Notes: generated by a model from the letters alone, not told the origin. A stretch of 10,812 bases of DNA from a bacterium (GCA_009920585.1 RFZT01000058.1:1-10812), one strand, 5' to 3'. Positions 1 through 7,022 are shown, numbered from the stretch's first letter. Translations and numbers: made by a program.

Positions 1-55
1 CGAATCCAATTGGATCGTTTTGTGGGGTTCGCCGCTTTCGGAAACCGCTCTTGTT

Positions 56-73
56 AATCCTGTAAATCCTGTC
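56..73. repeat. Two tandem copies of a 9-bp unit, AATCCTGT(A/C)
   Basis: Positions 56-64 and 65-73 read AATCCTGTA and AATCCTGTC. On the other strand this is an ACAGGATTTACAGGATT-type phrase. It lies in the non-coding stretch just downstream of the last gene of the metal transport operon. From memory, similar CAGGATT phrases recur between genes in several bacterial genomes, but I cannot verify this here. Two units alone could be chance. Confidence 0.4.
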
Positions 74-92
74 TAAAAAGCTGTTATCGGGT

Positions 93-1037
93 TTAGTCTT
101 GGGCGAGGGGGGCGGTCGCTATCTCGCTCGTCCCTGCACCCATTAGTCTGGGGCGGTTGAAACTCCCCGCTACCACTTTGCCTGCGAGCACAACGAAGAA
201 AATGAAGCCTGCGCATGCCGCCATCATTCCGGCCGAGCTTAGGGCCCCGATTTCGGTGTGGCCTGTGAGTTGGGCGAGAAATGCCGGAGCAACAGAGATC
301 GCTGCGATGTGGCCCCCGATAGCACTGGCCGCCGCGAGCAGGAGGCTGATTCCTAGCACCCCGCCAACTCGGTGGCTTAAAAGTAAAGCGGTCGCTCCAG
401 GTACGATGAGCATCGCGATGACTAAAATGCTGCCTACACTTTCAAAGGCGACCACTGTCGTGATGGCGGTGGTGACAGTGAGTCCATACTGGATGACACC
501 TGAGGGAATTCCGACCGTTTCTGCAAAGCGGGGATCAAATGCTGCCAATCGCAGTTCTTTATAAAAAATCAAAGTCAGCCCGAGGTTGAGAGCGAGTATT
601 CCACCAGAGAGCCAAACGACTTGGGGCACAGGTCCCCCGTCAATGACGGCTAATTCGATAGCTCCATACAAAACACAGGAGGGATCCAAATCCACATGAT
701 CCGCCGCCACGCGTATGAGAACGAGTCCGAGAGCAAATAAACTGCAAAAGACCACGCCCAGCGCCGCGCCAGTATCCACCTTCCCATGACGATGAATGAG
801 GTTGCTCAATAGTCCTGTGAACAAGCCCGCGAGTGCCGCCCCAATGAGCATGGGGAGGGGATCTTTTCTTCCAGAAAACAGAAACGCAATGGCGATACCG
901 GGAAGAACCGCGTGGCTGATCGCATCGCCCAACATGCTCTGTTTGTTAAGTTGGAGATAAGCGCCCGGGATTGCGCAGGCCATAGAAATGAGCGCTCCGG
1001 TAATAATGATCCACGTGTCAATTTCGGTCCAATTCAT
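93..1037 (-). CDS. ytgD: Metal ABC transporter permease, second membrane subunit (YtgD/TroD/MntD-like)
   Basis: An integral membrane subunit of an ABC importer for Mn2+, Fe2+ or Zn2+ (ABC-3 family), 314 residues, the usual length. The protein is strongly hydrophobic with about eight membrane segments. It carries the family hallmark LGDAISHAVLPG at residues 36-47, and a cytoplasmic loop with FDPRFAETVGIP at about 167-178 that in this family contacts the ATPase. The ATG overlaps the stop codon of the upstream permease-repressor gene as ATGA (1034-1037), which implies translational coupling and settles the start. It would pair with the membrane part of that fusion protein to form the channel, and it has no regulatory tail itself. 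It is the last gene of the four-gene operon. The family is clear; the metal is not readable from this subunit. Confidence 0.93.
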   Translation of the reverse strand: MNWTEIDTWIIITGALISMACAIPGAYLQLNKQSMLGDAISHAVLPGIAIAFLFSGRKDPLPMLIGAALAGLFTGLLSNLIHRHGKVDTGAALGVVFCSLFALGLVLIRVAADHVDLDPSCVLYGAIELAVIDGGPVPQVVWLSGGILALNLGLTLIFYKELRLAAFDPRFAETVGIPSGVIQYGLTVTTAITTVVAFESVGSILVIAMLIVPGATALLLSHRVGGVLGISLLLAAASAIGGHIAAISVAPAFLAQLTGHTEIGALSSAGMMAACAGFIFFVVLAGKVVAGSFNRPRLMGAGTSEIATAPLAQD

Positions 1038-2362
1038 GAAGGCATTTTCTCCGGATCGAGTGGCACAAAGCGCCGATGACTTTCCATAGCGAGGAGGACT
1101 TCCAATTCATCGACCAAACGAGGATCAAGGACATGCTCGATCATGTCAGCGTCGCGATCCACGCGTCCGGGGGCAACATCAGCATGGTTAAGGAGGTAGA
1201 GCTCCCATAGTCGGTGGTTGCGCACGAGACGGCGGGACTCAATCAGCCCAAGGTTGGTCAGTTGCACTTTCAATCCATCGGCAGCGAGGGTTAAAAGCTC
1301 GGCATTGGCCAGACGATGGATCTCACTCAGGACTTCCTTTTTTTGCCAGGGACGTTTGTTGAGAATAGCACTCAGTTCGACCGAGGGGCTCTCATTCTCA
1401 GCGCATTCAAAAACGGCGCGTAGCATGTGTTCGGATCGGAGGCGAGAAGCTGCTCGGCGTTCAGCCAAAAGTTGGATGACCACGCCGCGACGTGAACCAA
1501 AGAGAAGCCCAAAAGTAAATATCGTCGCCGCGACTAAGACGATGATGGCGCCAGTTGGCATTTTGGGAAGAACTGCACTCACGATGACACCGACTAAAGC
1601 GCTATCAGCGCCGATGATCGCAGCCAAAAAAGCCACAACACGGAGGTTATCGCTCCAAAATCGCGCTGCTACAGGAGGAATCACAAGGAGGGCGACGACG
1701 AGGAGTATCCCCACGCTTTGGAGTCCGATCACGGTCACTAATACAATGAGGGACATTAAGAAGAGATCGAGCGAGCGGACCGGCCAGCCTGTCGTCGCCG
1801 CAAACGCTTCATCAAAACACAGGATGCTGAATTCCTTAAAAAAGGCCACACAAGCGACCACGACCAAGAGCGAGGAGGCAAAGATAAATCCGGCATCCTG
1901 CGAGGTCATGGAGGCTGTGTTGCCGTAGATGAATCCTTCGATTCCGGCCGCCTGCCCGCCGGGCAGTTGCTGGATCGCACTTAAGAGCGCCACCCCTGTG
2001 CCGAAAAATACACTCAGTACGATCGCTAGAGCGGCATCATCTTTGATTCGGCTGAATCTTCGTATGCCGAGCACGGTGAGCATTCCCGCAATTCCAGATA
2101 TCGCAGCGCCTATGGAAAGCCACAGGAAAGACCGCGCATTAGCCCCAATGGTGATGGCAATCAGGAATGCTCCGGCGATTCCGGGGAGGGTTGCGTGGCC
2201 CAGTGTGTCACCCATGAGCGAGCGTTTGCGCAAGAGTAGAAACGTTCCGACCAATCCCGCTGCCGCTCCGAAGACGCAACTCCCAGCGAGTACGACTCTT
2301 GTATTGTGATCCTGTAACAGAAGCACTCGCCAGAGAGTTTCAAACGTGGTGGCTGCGAGCAT
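1034..2362 (-). CDS. ytgC: Metal ABC permease fused to a DtxR/MntR-type metal-dependent repressor domain (YtgCR-like)
   Basis: A 442-residue fusion. Residues 1 to about 295 are an ABC-3 permease with the hallmark MGDTLGHATLPG (50-61) and a CFDEAFAATTGWP coupling loop (182-194). After an arginine-rich linker (about 291-310) comes a winged helix (about 310-375) followed by a DtxR-family metal-binding and dimerisation segment: LVRNHRLWELYL (379-390) and DADMIEHVLD (404-413). By analogy with DtxR/MntR, H383, E387, D406, E409 and H410 are candidate metal ligands. Asp at the position of DtxR Cys102 leans towards the MntR type. The C-terminal SH3-like domain of DtxR is absent. Chlamydia encodes the same fusion (YtgCR), which is processed to release the repressor YtgR; processing here is inference. 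It lies 15 bases after the ATPase gene and overlaps ytgD by ATGA. No clear Shine-Dalgarno sequence precedes the ATG. Confidence 0.93.
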   Translation of the reverse strand: MLAATTFETLWRVLLLQDHNTRVVLAGSCVFGAAAGLVGTFLLLRKRSLMGDTLGHATLPGIAGAFLIAITIGANARSFLWLSIGAAISGIAGMLTVLGIRRFSRIKDDAALAIVLSVFFGTGVALLSAIQQLPGGQAAGIEGFIYGNTASMTSQDAGFIFASSLLVVVACVAFFKEFSILCFDEAFAATTGWPVRSLDLFLMSLIVLVTVIGLQSVGILLVVALLVIPPVAARFWSDNLRVVAFLAAIIGADSALVGVIVSAVLPKMPTGAIIVLVAATIFTFGLLFGSRRGVVIQLLAERRAASRLRSEHMLRAVFECAENESPSVELSAILNKRPWQKKEVLSEIHRLANAELLTLAADGLKVQLTNLGLIESRRLVRNHRLWELYLLNHADVAPGRVDRDADMIEHVLDPRLVDELEVLLAMESHRRFVPLDPEKMPS

Positions 2363-2377
2363 TGGGGTTTGAAAAGA

Positions 2378-3151
2378 TTAGAACTTCTTAAGAGCGGTTG
2401 GCATCGAGAGATCCGTAACGGCTTCATCAAGGAGGGGAAGCCGTGCGCCATAGGTTTTGCGCAGATTTTCAGGCGTAAGAACGTCCCCCACGCTACCCTG
2501 AGCAACGACACGCATATTCAACAGAACGGCATCATCAAAATACTCGGAGACGGTTTGCAAATCATGATGAACACAAACGACCGTGCGGCCCTGTTTTTTC
2601 AAGCGATTCAGGACGGCGAGGATGGCTTGCTCGGTCGCGGCATCGACGCTGGCAAAGGGTTCATCCATCAAATAGAGATCCGCTTTTTGCGCCAAGGCTC
2701 TTGCGAGAAAGACGCGCTGCTGCTGCCCACCAGAGAGTTGATTGATCTGGCGGCGGGAAAAATCCGCCAAACCGACATCAGCGAGAGCTTCTTCTGCAAG
2801 GCGGCGATGACTGGATCGCACGGGGAGACACCATCCAATACTTCGATAAAGCCCCATCGCCACCACATCGCGGGCCGTCACAGGAAAATCCCAGTCCACA
2901 CTCTCACGCTGCGGGACATAGGCAACGCGGTTGCGGTTCCTTTTTAAAGTATCTCCAAAAAACAAAACCTCCCCCGACGTGATGGGAATGAGTCCCAGTG
3001 CGGCTTTGAGAAGTGTGCTTTTGCCAGCCCCATTTGGCCCAGCGATGGCTGTGATCTTTCCTGGTCTGATCGCGACCTCGGCATCCCAGAGGACAAGTTT
3101 CCGATGATACGCGACATTGAGCGATCGGATTTGAAGGGGATTGGAACTCAT
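2378..3151 (-). CDS. ytgB: Metal ABC transporter ATP-binding protein (YtgB/MntB/TroB-like)
   Basis: The cytoplasmic ATPase that powers the importer, 257 residues, full length. Visible motifs in order are Walker A GPNGAGKST (38-46), Q-loop Q81 in YVPQRESVDWDFPVT, the ABC signature LSGGQQQR (139-146), Walker B LYLMDEP with D163 and E164, the D-loop SVD, and the H-loop VHHD at 194-197. The VPQR..VDWDFPVT stretch is typical of ATPases that serve Mn/Fe/Zn permeases of the ABC-3 family. The ATG overlaps the stop of the solute-binding gene as ATGA (3148-3151). All catalytic residues are present, so it should be active. The assignment to metal transport follows from both sequence and neighbours. Confidence 0.95.
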   Translation of the reverse strand: MSSNPLQIRSLNVAYHRKLVLWDAEVAIRPGKITAIAGPNGAGKSTLLKAALGLIPITSGEVLFFGDTLKRNRNRVAYVPQRESVDWDFPVTARDVVAMGLYRSIGWCLPVRSSHRRLAEEALADVGLADFSRRQINQLSGGQQQRVFLARALAQKADLYLMDEPFASVDAATEQAILAVLNRLKKQGRTVVCVHHDLQTVSEYFDDAVLLNMRVVAQGSVGDVLTPENLRKTYGARLPLLDEAVTDLSMPTALKKF

Positions 3152-4068
3152 GGTTTGGTCGCGTCTTTGCTCGAAACCCTTCCGCCAAGGGCTTGGGTGA
3201 TCGTGCTCACATTGTGCTCGATCATTCCTGAATAGGTGCCTTCGGGGGTCCCCGCCTTGCCCATGGAATCCGCAAAAAGCATTCCGCCTAGCTTGACTGC
3301 GAATCCTCGGGATGCCGCGCCTTCAATGACGGCTCGTATGTTTTTTTCGGACAGCGTGGACTCCACAAAAATGGCGGGAATCCGACGAGTGACAATCGCG
3401 TCAACAAGTCGGTTGATATCAGAGACACCAGCTTCCGAAGCCGTGCTCAGGCCTTGAATGCTCATCACCGTCAACCCCGTGGCTTTGGCGAAGTATTGAA
3501 AAGCATCGTGGGCGGTGATGAGGACGCGCTGGTTCTCGGGAATGGACGCGATGGACAAGCGCATTTGGGATTCTATCGCTCGAAGTTGATTCGCGTAGCA
3601 CGTCGCATTTTCGGCGAACAATGTTGCGCCTGCCGGATCTTTCTTAGTGAGGGTTTCACAAACTGTTTTTGTGCATTCCGCCCACAGGCCAGGATTCATC
3701 CAAACGTGCGGATCCACGACTGTGCCTTCCTTTAATAACGTCTGATCCGGTATCGCACTTGTGACTGGGAGAATCATTTTTCCCTTCACGCGGAGTTTTT
3801 CAAAGGTGTCTTCCATTCTTCCTTCCAAATGAAGGCCACTATAAAAAACGAGATCCGCTTTGAGGATCTTAGCCACATCGTCGCGTGTGGGCTTAAAAAG
3901 ATGCGGGTCCACCCCCTCGGCCATCAATACAGTGACCTTCACCCGTTCGCCGCCGACATTCCGAGCGAGATCGCCGACCATTCCCGTCGTGCACACCACG
4001 TCGATTTGGCCCCACGTTATTCCGCAAATCCCTAGCAAGAAAAACCCGGCTAGCATGAAATGTTTCAT
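3148..4068 (-). CDS. ytgA: Periplasmic metal-binding protein of the ABC importer (YtgA/TroA-like)
   Basis: A cluster A-I (family 9) solute-binding protein that captures the metal outside the inner membrane and delivers it to the permeases. I start it at the ATG at 4068 (306 residues): this Met is followed by KHFMLAGFFLLGICGITWGQ, a normal signal peptide. The ATG at 4089 would add seven residues encoded inside the operator. LLGIC is a poor lipobox, so a soluble periplasmic protein is more likely than a lipoprotein. Candidate ligands are H56 (VDPHLF), H121 (VDPHVWMNP), H187 (ITAHDAF) and D267 (LFADSMG). Three His plus one Asp matches TroA and YtgA rather than the His-His-Glu-Asp set of PsaA/MntC. 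The His-rich loop typical of ZnuA is absent. First gene of the operon. Confidence 0.92.
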   Translation of the reverse strand: MKHFMLAGFFLLGICGITWGQIDVVCTTGMVGDLARNVGGERVKVTVLMAEGVDPHLFKPTRDDVAKILKADLVFYSGLHLEGRMEDTFEKLRVKGKMILPVTSAIPDQTLLKEGTVVDPHVWMNPGLWAECTKTVCETLTKKDPAGATLFAENATCYANQLRAIESQMRLSIASIPENQRVLITAHDAFQYFAKATGLTVMSIQGLSTASEAGVSDINRLVDAIVTRRIPAIFVESTLSEKNIRAVIEGAASRGFAVKLGGMLFADSMGKAGTPEGTYSGMIEHNVSTITQALGGRVSSKDATKP

Positions 4069-4078
4069 TGGGATAAGA

Positions 4079-4098
4079 ATATTAGGCATGCCTAATAT
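4079..4098. promoter_or_regulatory. Perfect 20-bp palindrome, likely DtxR/MntR-type operator of the ytg operon
   Basis: ATATTAGGCATGCCTAATAT is its own reverse complement, with the centre between 4088 and 4089. The TTAGGC...GCCTAA half-sites resemble operators of DtxR-family metal repressors (the DtxR box has TTAGG...CCTAA-type arms). It lies just upstream of the solute-binding gene whose operon encodes a DtxR-type domain. I saw no second copy in the window. The fusion protein's repressor domain is the obvious candidate ligand, but that is inference. Confidence 0.82.
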
Positions 4099-4106
4099 AT
4101 TTGCAA
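4079..4106 (-). promoter_or_regulatory. Probable sigma70-type promoter of the ytg operon, overlapped by the operator
   Basis: On the minus strand, TTGCAA (4101-4106) and TAATAT (4079-4084) are separated by 16 bases, and each matches 4 of 6 consensus bases. The palindrome covers most of the spacer and the whole -10 element, so a bound repressor would exclude RNA polymerase. The expected start of transcription is around 4072, only a few bases before the ATG at 4068, which would give an almost leaderless mRNA. Confidence 0.5.
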
Positions 4107-4144
4107 ACTAAATCTCTACAAATGACTTGATGCGGGTGGGGGGG

Positions 4145-4921
4145 CTAGTGCACGAATTGGCGCCAGAAGAAAATAGCAGAAAGACTGAATCCGATCACAA
4201 TGATCAAGGTGCGTACCCGATCGGGTGAGATCCGTGTGCTCAATACCGCCCCCGAGTAGTAGCCTGCACCAGCGCCTAGTGTCATGATCAACGCTTCGGG
4301 CCAGATGACGATCCCGGACCAAACAAAATAGGCTGCCGCTACGAGATTGATCGAAGCACCAAGGACGGTCTTGAGAGTATTCATCTCGAGGATGTTGGTT
4401 TTTCCAATGAGCCCGAGTGTCGCGAGGGTGAGGATTCCGATGCCTGCGCCGAAATACCCCCCATAAATGGCAACGCCAAATTGTAAAAGACAGGCCGCTA
4501 TTTTGTGGGCTGACTGAACATTGGCTTCAACGCCATCGAGTCCCACCATGCGGCGAACGGCATTGCTGCATAGAAAAAGGACGGTTGCGAAAAGAATGAG
4601 AAAAGGAACAAGGTGCGTAAACGCCTTCTCGCTCGTGTGAGTGAGCAACCAAGCGCCCAGCATGCCGCCCGCCATGCTCAAGGGGATGAAAAGTTTGAGC
4701 CAAGGTTTTACTGCGGGAAGGTTTGCTCGGTATCCATACAAGCTACCTCCGATCCCGACCAGCAGCGCCACCGTACTGGTTGCATTCGCTTGGATGGCAG
4801 GCATCCCGAAGGCGAGGAGGAGCGGAAAGGTAATGATCGTGCCGCCACCGGCGATGGAGTTTATGGCGCCTGCGAAATAAGCTCCGACGACGAGCACTAA
4901 GATTTCTGTGATGGGAGGCAT
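4145..4921 (-). CDS. TauE/SafE-family membrane permease (putative anion or sulfur-compound exporter)
   Basis: 258 residues, almost entirely hydrophobic, with about eight membrane segments. The family's duplicated half-motif is visible twice: NSIAGGGTIITFPLLLAFGM (21-40) followed by ANATSTVAL (45-53), and YGGYFGAGIGILTLATLGL (153-171) followed by NTLKTVLGASIN (181-192). Characterised TauE/SafE proteins move sulfite, sulfoacetate or related anions across the inner membrane. Nothing in the neighbourhood points to sulfur metabolism, so the substrate stays open. The start lies six bases after the stop of the small membrane protein gene, suggesting one transcript. No Shine-Dalgarno sequence is seen. 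The next gene downstream has its own promoter. Confidence 0.88.
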   Translation of the reverse strand: MPPITEILVLVVGAYFAGAINSIAGGGTIITFPLLLAFGMPAIQANATSTVALLVGIGGSLYGYRANLPAVKPWLKLFIPLSMAGGMLGAWLLTHTSEKAFTHLVPFLILFATVLFLCSNAVRRMVGLDGVEANVQSAHKIAACLLQFGVAIYGGYFGAGIGILTLATLGLIGKTNILEMNTLKTVLGASINLVAAAYFVWSGIVIWPEALIMTLGAGAGYYSGAVLSTRISPDRVRTLIIVIGFSLSAIFFWRQFVH

Positions 4922-4927
4922 GTTGGG

Positions 4928-5134
4928 TTAGTCCCTGCAGAAGTAGAGCAACACACAAAGAGCGAACCCGATCCCATACAATAAGACGGTTTCTTGAATG
5001 AAGTAGGGATAAGCACTCAGGCCAATGCCGATGAGAACGGCTTTGATATTACTCGTTTTTTTTCCATAGATCATGGCCCCCATACCGATGGCTCCGAAAA
5101 GGAGCCCGGCAAAGAGACTCGCCGTCGATGGCAT
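4928..5134 (-). CDS. Small conserved-looking membrane protein, 68 residues
   Basis: Probably three short membrane helices (about 6-22, 32-47 and 49-65) with a KK-containing loop after the first, starting MPSTASLFAGLLFGAIG. I place the start at the ATG at 5134 because GGAG (5141-5144, read on the minus strand) sits six bases before it; the longer frame would need the TTG at 5146. No catalytic motif is visible and I cannot name a family with certainty, although glycine-rich three-helix proteins of this size are common in Gram-negative bacteria. It lies between a DUF5069 gene (40 bases upstream) and a TauE/SafE permease gene (six bases downstream), all on the same strand, so co-transcription is likely and a link to the permease is possible. 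Confidence 0.75.
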   Translation of the reverse strand: MPSTASLFAGLLFGAIGMGAMIYGKKTSNIKAVLIGIGLSAYPYFIQETVLLYGIGFALCVLLYFCRD

Positions 5135-5174
5135 GGAAAACTCCAAAGTAGATTAGCTCGAACGTTGGGAACTT

Positions 5175-5609
5175 TTACTTCGCAAAGCTGATGCGGTCGT
5201 CGTTTTCGAGAAAATCAAAGAGGGTGCTCGTGGCGGGATCGATGCCAGCTTCCGCACAAACTCCAACGAACCATTCTTTCATGTCTGGATTATCAAACGG
5301 GCGAGCGGCCTCGACTCCATCGGACCACTCTTGGACTTCGGTCGCCGACTTGGGGGTGCCGTTTTTGTCTAACCAAGATGCGATTTCGGTGTCAGTGGCT
5401 CCGGATTCGATGACCTTCTTCACATCCGCTCCAGTGACGCCCTTGAAAGCGAAAAGATAGTTATCCAAAGGACAATCGTAGTGGTATTCGCCATCTTTAC
5501 CGGCGATTTCGGAACGGCCTTTGTCCGCAAGGCGAGCGAGGAGAGCGTAGCCTCCCGTGCGAATGCGTGGGCTGGCGGGAGCTTCTTTGGTGAGGTCTTT
5601 TGTCGTCAT
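5175..5609 (-). CDS. DUF5069 family protein
   Basis: 144 residues, soluble and acidic, with no signal peptide and no membrane segment. The N-terminal part has the family pattern: DLTKEAPASPRIRTGGYALLARLADKGR (5-32), then the GEYHYDCPLDNYLF region (40-53) with Cys46, then a helical C-terminal half ending LFDFLENDDRISF. I recognise this as DUF5069, a family of unknown function often seen in Verrucomicrobia and Planctomycetes; its conserved YH.DCPLD core looks like a binding or catalytic site, but no activity is established to my knowledge. It is divergent from the chaA gene, with about 150 bases between the starts, and it heads a same-strand group with the small membrane protein and the TauE/SafE permease. 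The family call is fairly firm; the function is unknown. Confidence 0.82.
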   Translation of the reverse strand: MTTKDLTKEAPASPRIRTGGYALLARLADKGRSEIAGKDGEYHYDCPLDNYLFAFKGVTGADVKKVIESGATDTEIASWLDKNGTPKSATEVQEWSDGVEAARPFDNPDMKEWFVGVCAEAGIDPATSTLFDFLENDDRISFAK

Positions 5610-5763
5610 AATGTATAGGAGTCTTTGAATGTGTTTCCGTTAGCGGATTCCCTATCCAAGGCCCGATGCTGAGTTCCTGTAAAGGTATTAATTGAATTGC
5701 GTAAATCTCGGTCACTCGTTTCGGGTTGCTGCGCCTTTCGGGATTCTTCTTGGAAAGTGGCGT

Positions 5764-6912
5764 ATGCTCATAGATTTTCAACTCATGAAAAAAGCTGGCA
5801 AAAAAGTGGGAAGGGGGATGTTGCGCGAGGAATTGCCGCTTTGGGCGGGGGCGAGTTTCTGGGGCTTGCTGGCTTTGGCGGGATCGGCTTGGTTTCAGGC
5901 CCCGTTCACTCCAGTAGTCGCAGCACTTCTCTTTGCGTCACTTTTTTCGGTGATGCTTTGGCTTTCTTTCTCCGTCGTTCACCATGCCGAGTGCTTAGCG
6001 GAAAAGCTGGGAGAGCCTTTCGGAACGCTCATTCTCACCCTATCTGTGATCTCCATCGAAGTGGTGATGATTTCGGCTCTGATGCTGACCGGAAAAGATG
6101 ACCCGACACTCGCGCGGGACACGATGTTTTCCGTCCTGATGATCGTCCTCAATGGGATGCTCGGGGTCACGCTCTTGATCGGCGGACTGCGCCATCATCG
6201 TCAAGTCTTCAATCTCGAAGGGGCTCGCAGCTATCTGACTGTGATCTTGTGCCTAGCCTTTCTCTGCCTCATTTTGCCCCGCTTCACTCTTAATGCCGAG
6301 GGTGGCTCGGCGTCTCCGTTGCTGGCGGCATTTTTGGTTTGTGCCTCTCTTGTTCTCTATGGGGTTTTTCTTTTTCTTCAATCGACCACACTCAAGAGCT
6401 TCTTCCTCCATCCTGGTGCCGACTCATCGGAGAATCACCACTCTCACGGATCGCATGATTCCCGCTCCGCTCGGTATCACGCTGTATTTCTTGTGCTGAC
6501 TTTGCTGCCGATCGTGCTGCTTTCGAAAAAAATTGCCATTATCTTGGACTATGGCACTAGCGTCATGAATGCCCCCCAAGCCTTAGCCGGTTTCGTTGTG
6601 GCCTTGCTCGTGCTTGCTCCCGAGGGCCTTGCCGCCTGCCGCGCCGCTTGGAATAATACTTTGCAGCGGACGGTCAATATCACTTTGGGATCGGCTCTCG
6701 CGACGATCGGTCTCACTGTGCCCGCAGTATTGGTTATCAGCAGCTGCACAGGCCAATTCATCGAAATGGGACTTCCACTGACGGAGATCGTTCTTCTTGT
6801 CGCTACGTTTTTTGTGTCCTCTACCGTGTTTGCCGGCAACCGCACGAACGTCTTGGCTGGAGCTGTTCACCTCGTGCTCTTCGCCGCCTATGTGGTGTTG
6901 ATTTTTGATTAA
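5764..6912 (+). CDS. chaA: ChaA-type calcium(sodium, potassium)/proton antiporter
   Basis: A cation/H+ exchanger of the CaCA superfamily in the inner membrane, which extrudes Ca2+ (and in E. coli ChaA also Na+ and K+) at the cost of the proton gradient. With the ATG at 5764 it has 382 residues, close to the 366 of E. coli ChaA; GGAAAG (5752-5757) lies six bases before. The frame stays open upstream to a TTG at 5692, and ATG 5785 is another option. Two inverted halves are seen: VVHHAECLAEKLGEPFGTLILTLSVISIEV (72-101, with E84 and E99) and LAPEGLAACRAAWNNTLQRTVNITLGSALATIGLTVP (285-320, with E287). They are joined by a His-rich, hydrophilic loop (about 217-239). Transcribed away from the DUF5069 gene; no promoter is obvious. 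Confidence 0.93.
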   Translation: MLIDFQLMKKAGKKVGRGMLREELPLWAGASFWGLLALAGSAWFQAPFTPVVAALLFASLFSVMLWLSFSVVHHAECLAEKLGEPFGTLILTLSVISIEVVMISALMLTGKDDPTLARDTMFSVLMIVLNGMLGVTLLIGGLRHHRQVFNLEGARSYLTVILCLAFLCLILPRFTLNAEGGSASPLLAAFLVCASLVLYGVFLFLQSTTLKSFFLHPGADSSENHHSHGSHDSRSARYHAVFLVLTLLPIVLLSKKIAIILDYGTSVMNAPQALAGFVVALLVLAPEGLAACRAAWNNTLQRTVNITLGSALATIGLTVPAVLVISSCTGQFIEMGLPLTEIVLLVATFFVSSTVFAGNRTNVLAGAVHLVLFAAYVVLIFD

Positions 6913-6970
6913 ATTCAACTCGGCGAGATAGCCGCAGATGTGGGGTGATTCCCTACAGCGAATCAAATGA

Positions 6971-6999
6971 TTGGAGATTTTTTGCCTCTCGGATAGAAT
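6971..6999 (+). promoter_or_regulatory. Probable sigma70-type promoter of the HAD/membrane protein/SRAP-like cluster
   Basis: TTGGAG (6971-6976) and TAGAAT (6994-6999) are separated by 17 bases. The -10 element matches 5 of 6 consensus bases, the -35 only its TTG. Transcription from about 7006 would leave a short leader containing GGAAG (7011-7015), seven bases before the ATG at 7023. This supports the shorter start of the HAD gene. Confidence 0.45.
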
Positions 7000-7022
7000 T
7001 TGGATCGTATGGAAGTCACCGC

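Noticed and set aside
1..92. Rho-independent terminator after the ytg operon
   Set aside because: I found no stem-loop with a GC-rich stem followed by a T run on the minus strand; ATCCAATTGGAT has no loop and the TTTCGGAAA element allows only a one-base loop.
1218..2309. Two long plus-strand open frames (236 and 126 residues) opposite the permease-repressor gene
   Set aside because: Their translations are rich in Arg, Ser and Thr without any fold-like pattern, and they lie wholly antisense to a gene with clear domains.
2369..2947. A 192-residue plus-strand frame opposite the ATPase gene
   Set aside because: It is antisense to a protein with intact Walker A, signature and Walker B motifs, and has no recognisable motif itself.
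3148..4089. Classification of the solute-binding protein as ZnuA
   Set aside because: It has no His-rich charged loop between the first two His ligands, and the operon's permease-repressor fusion fits the YtgA/TroA group better.
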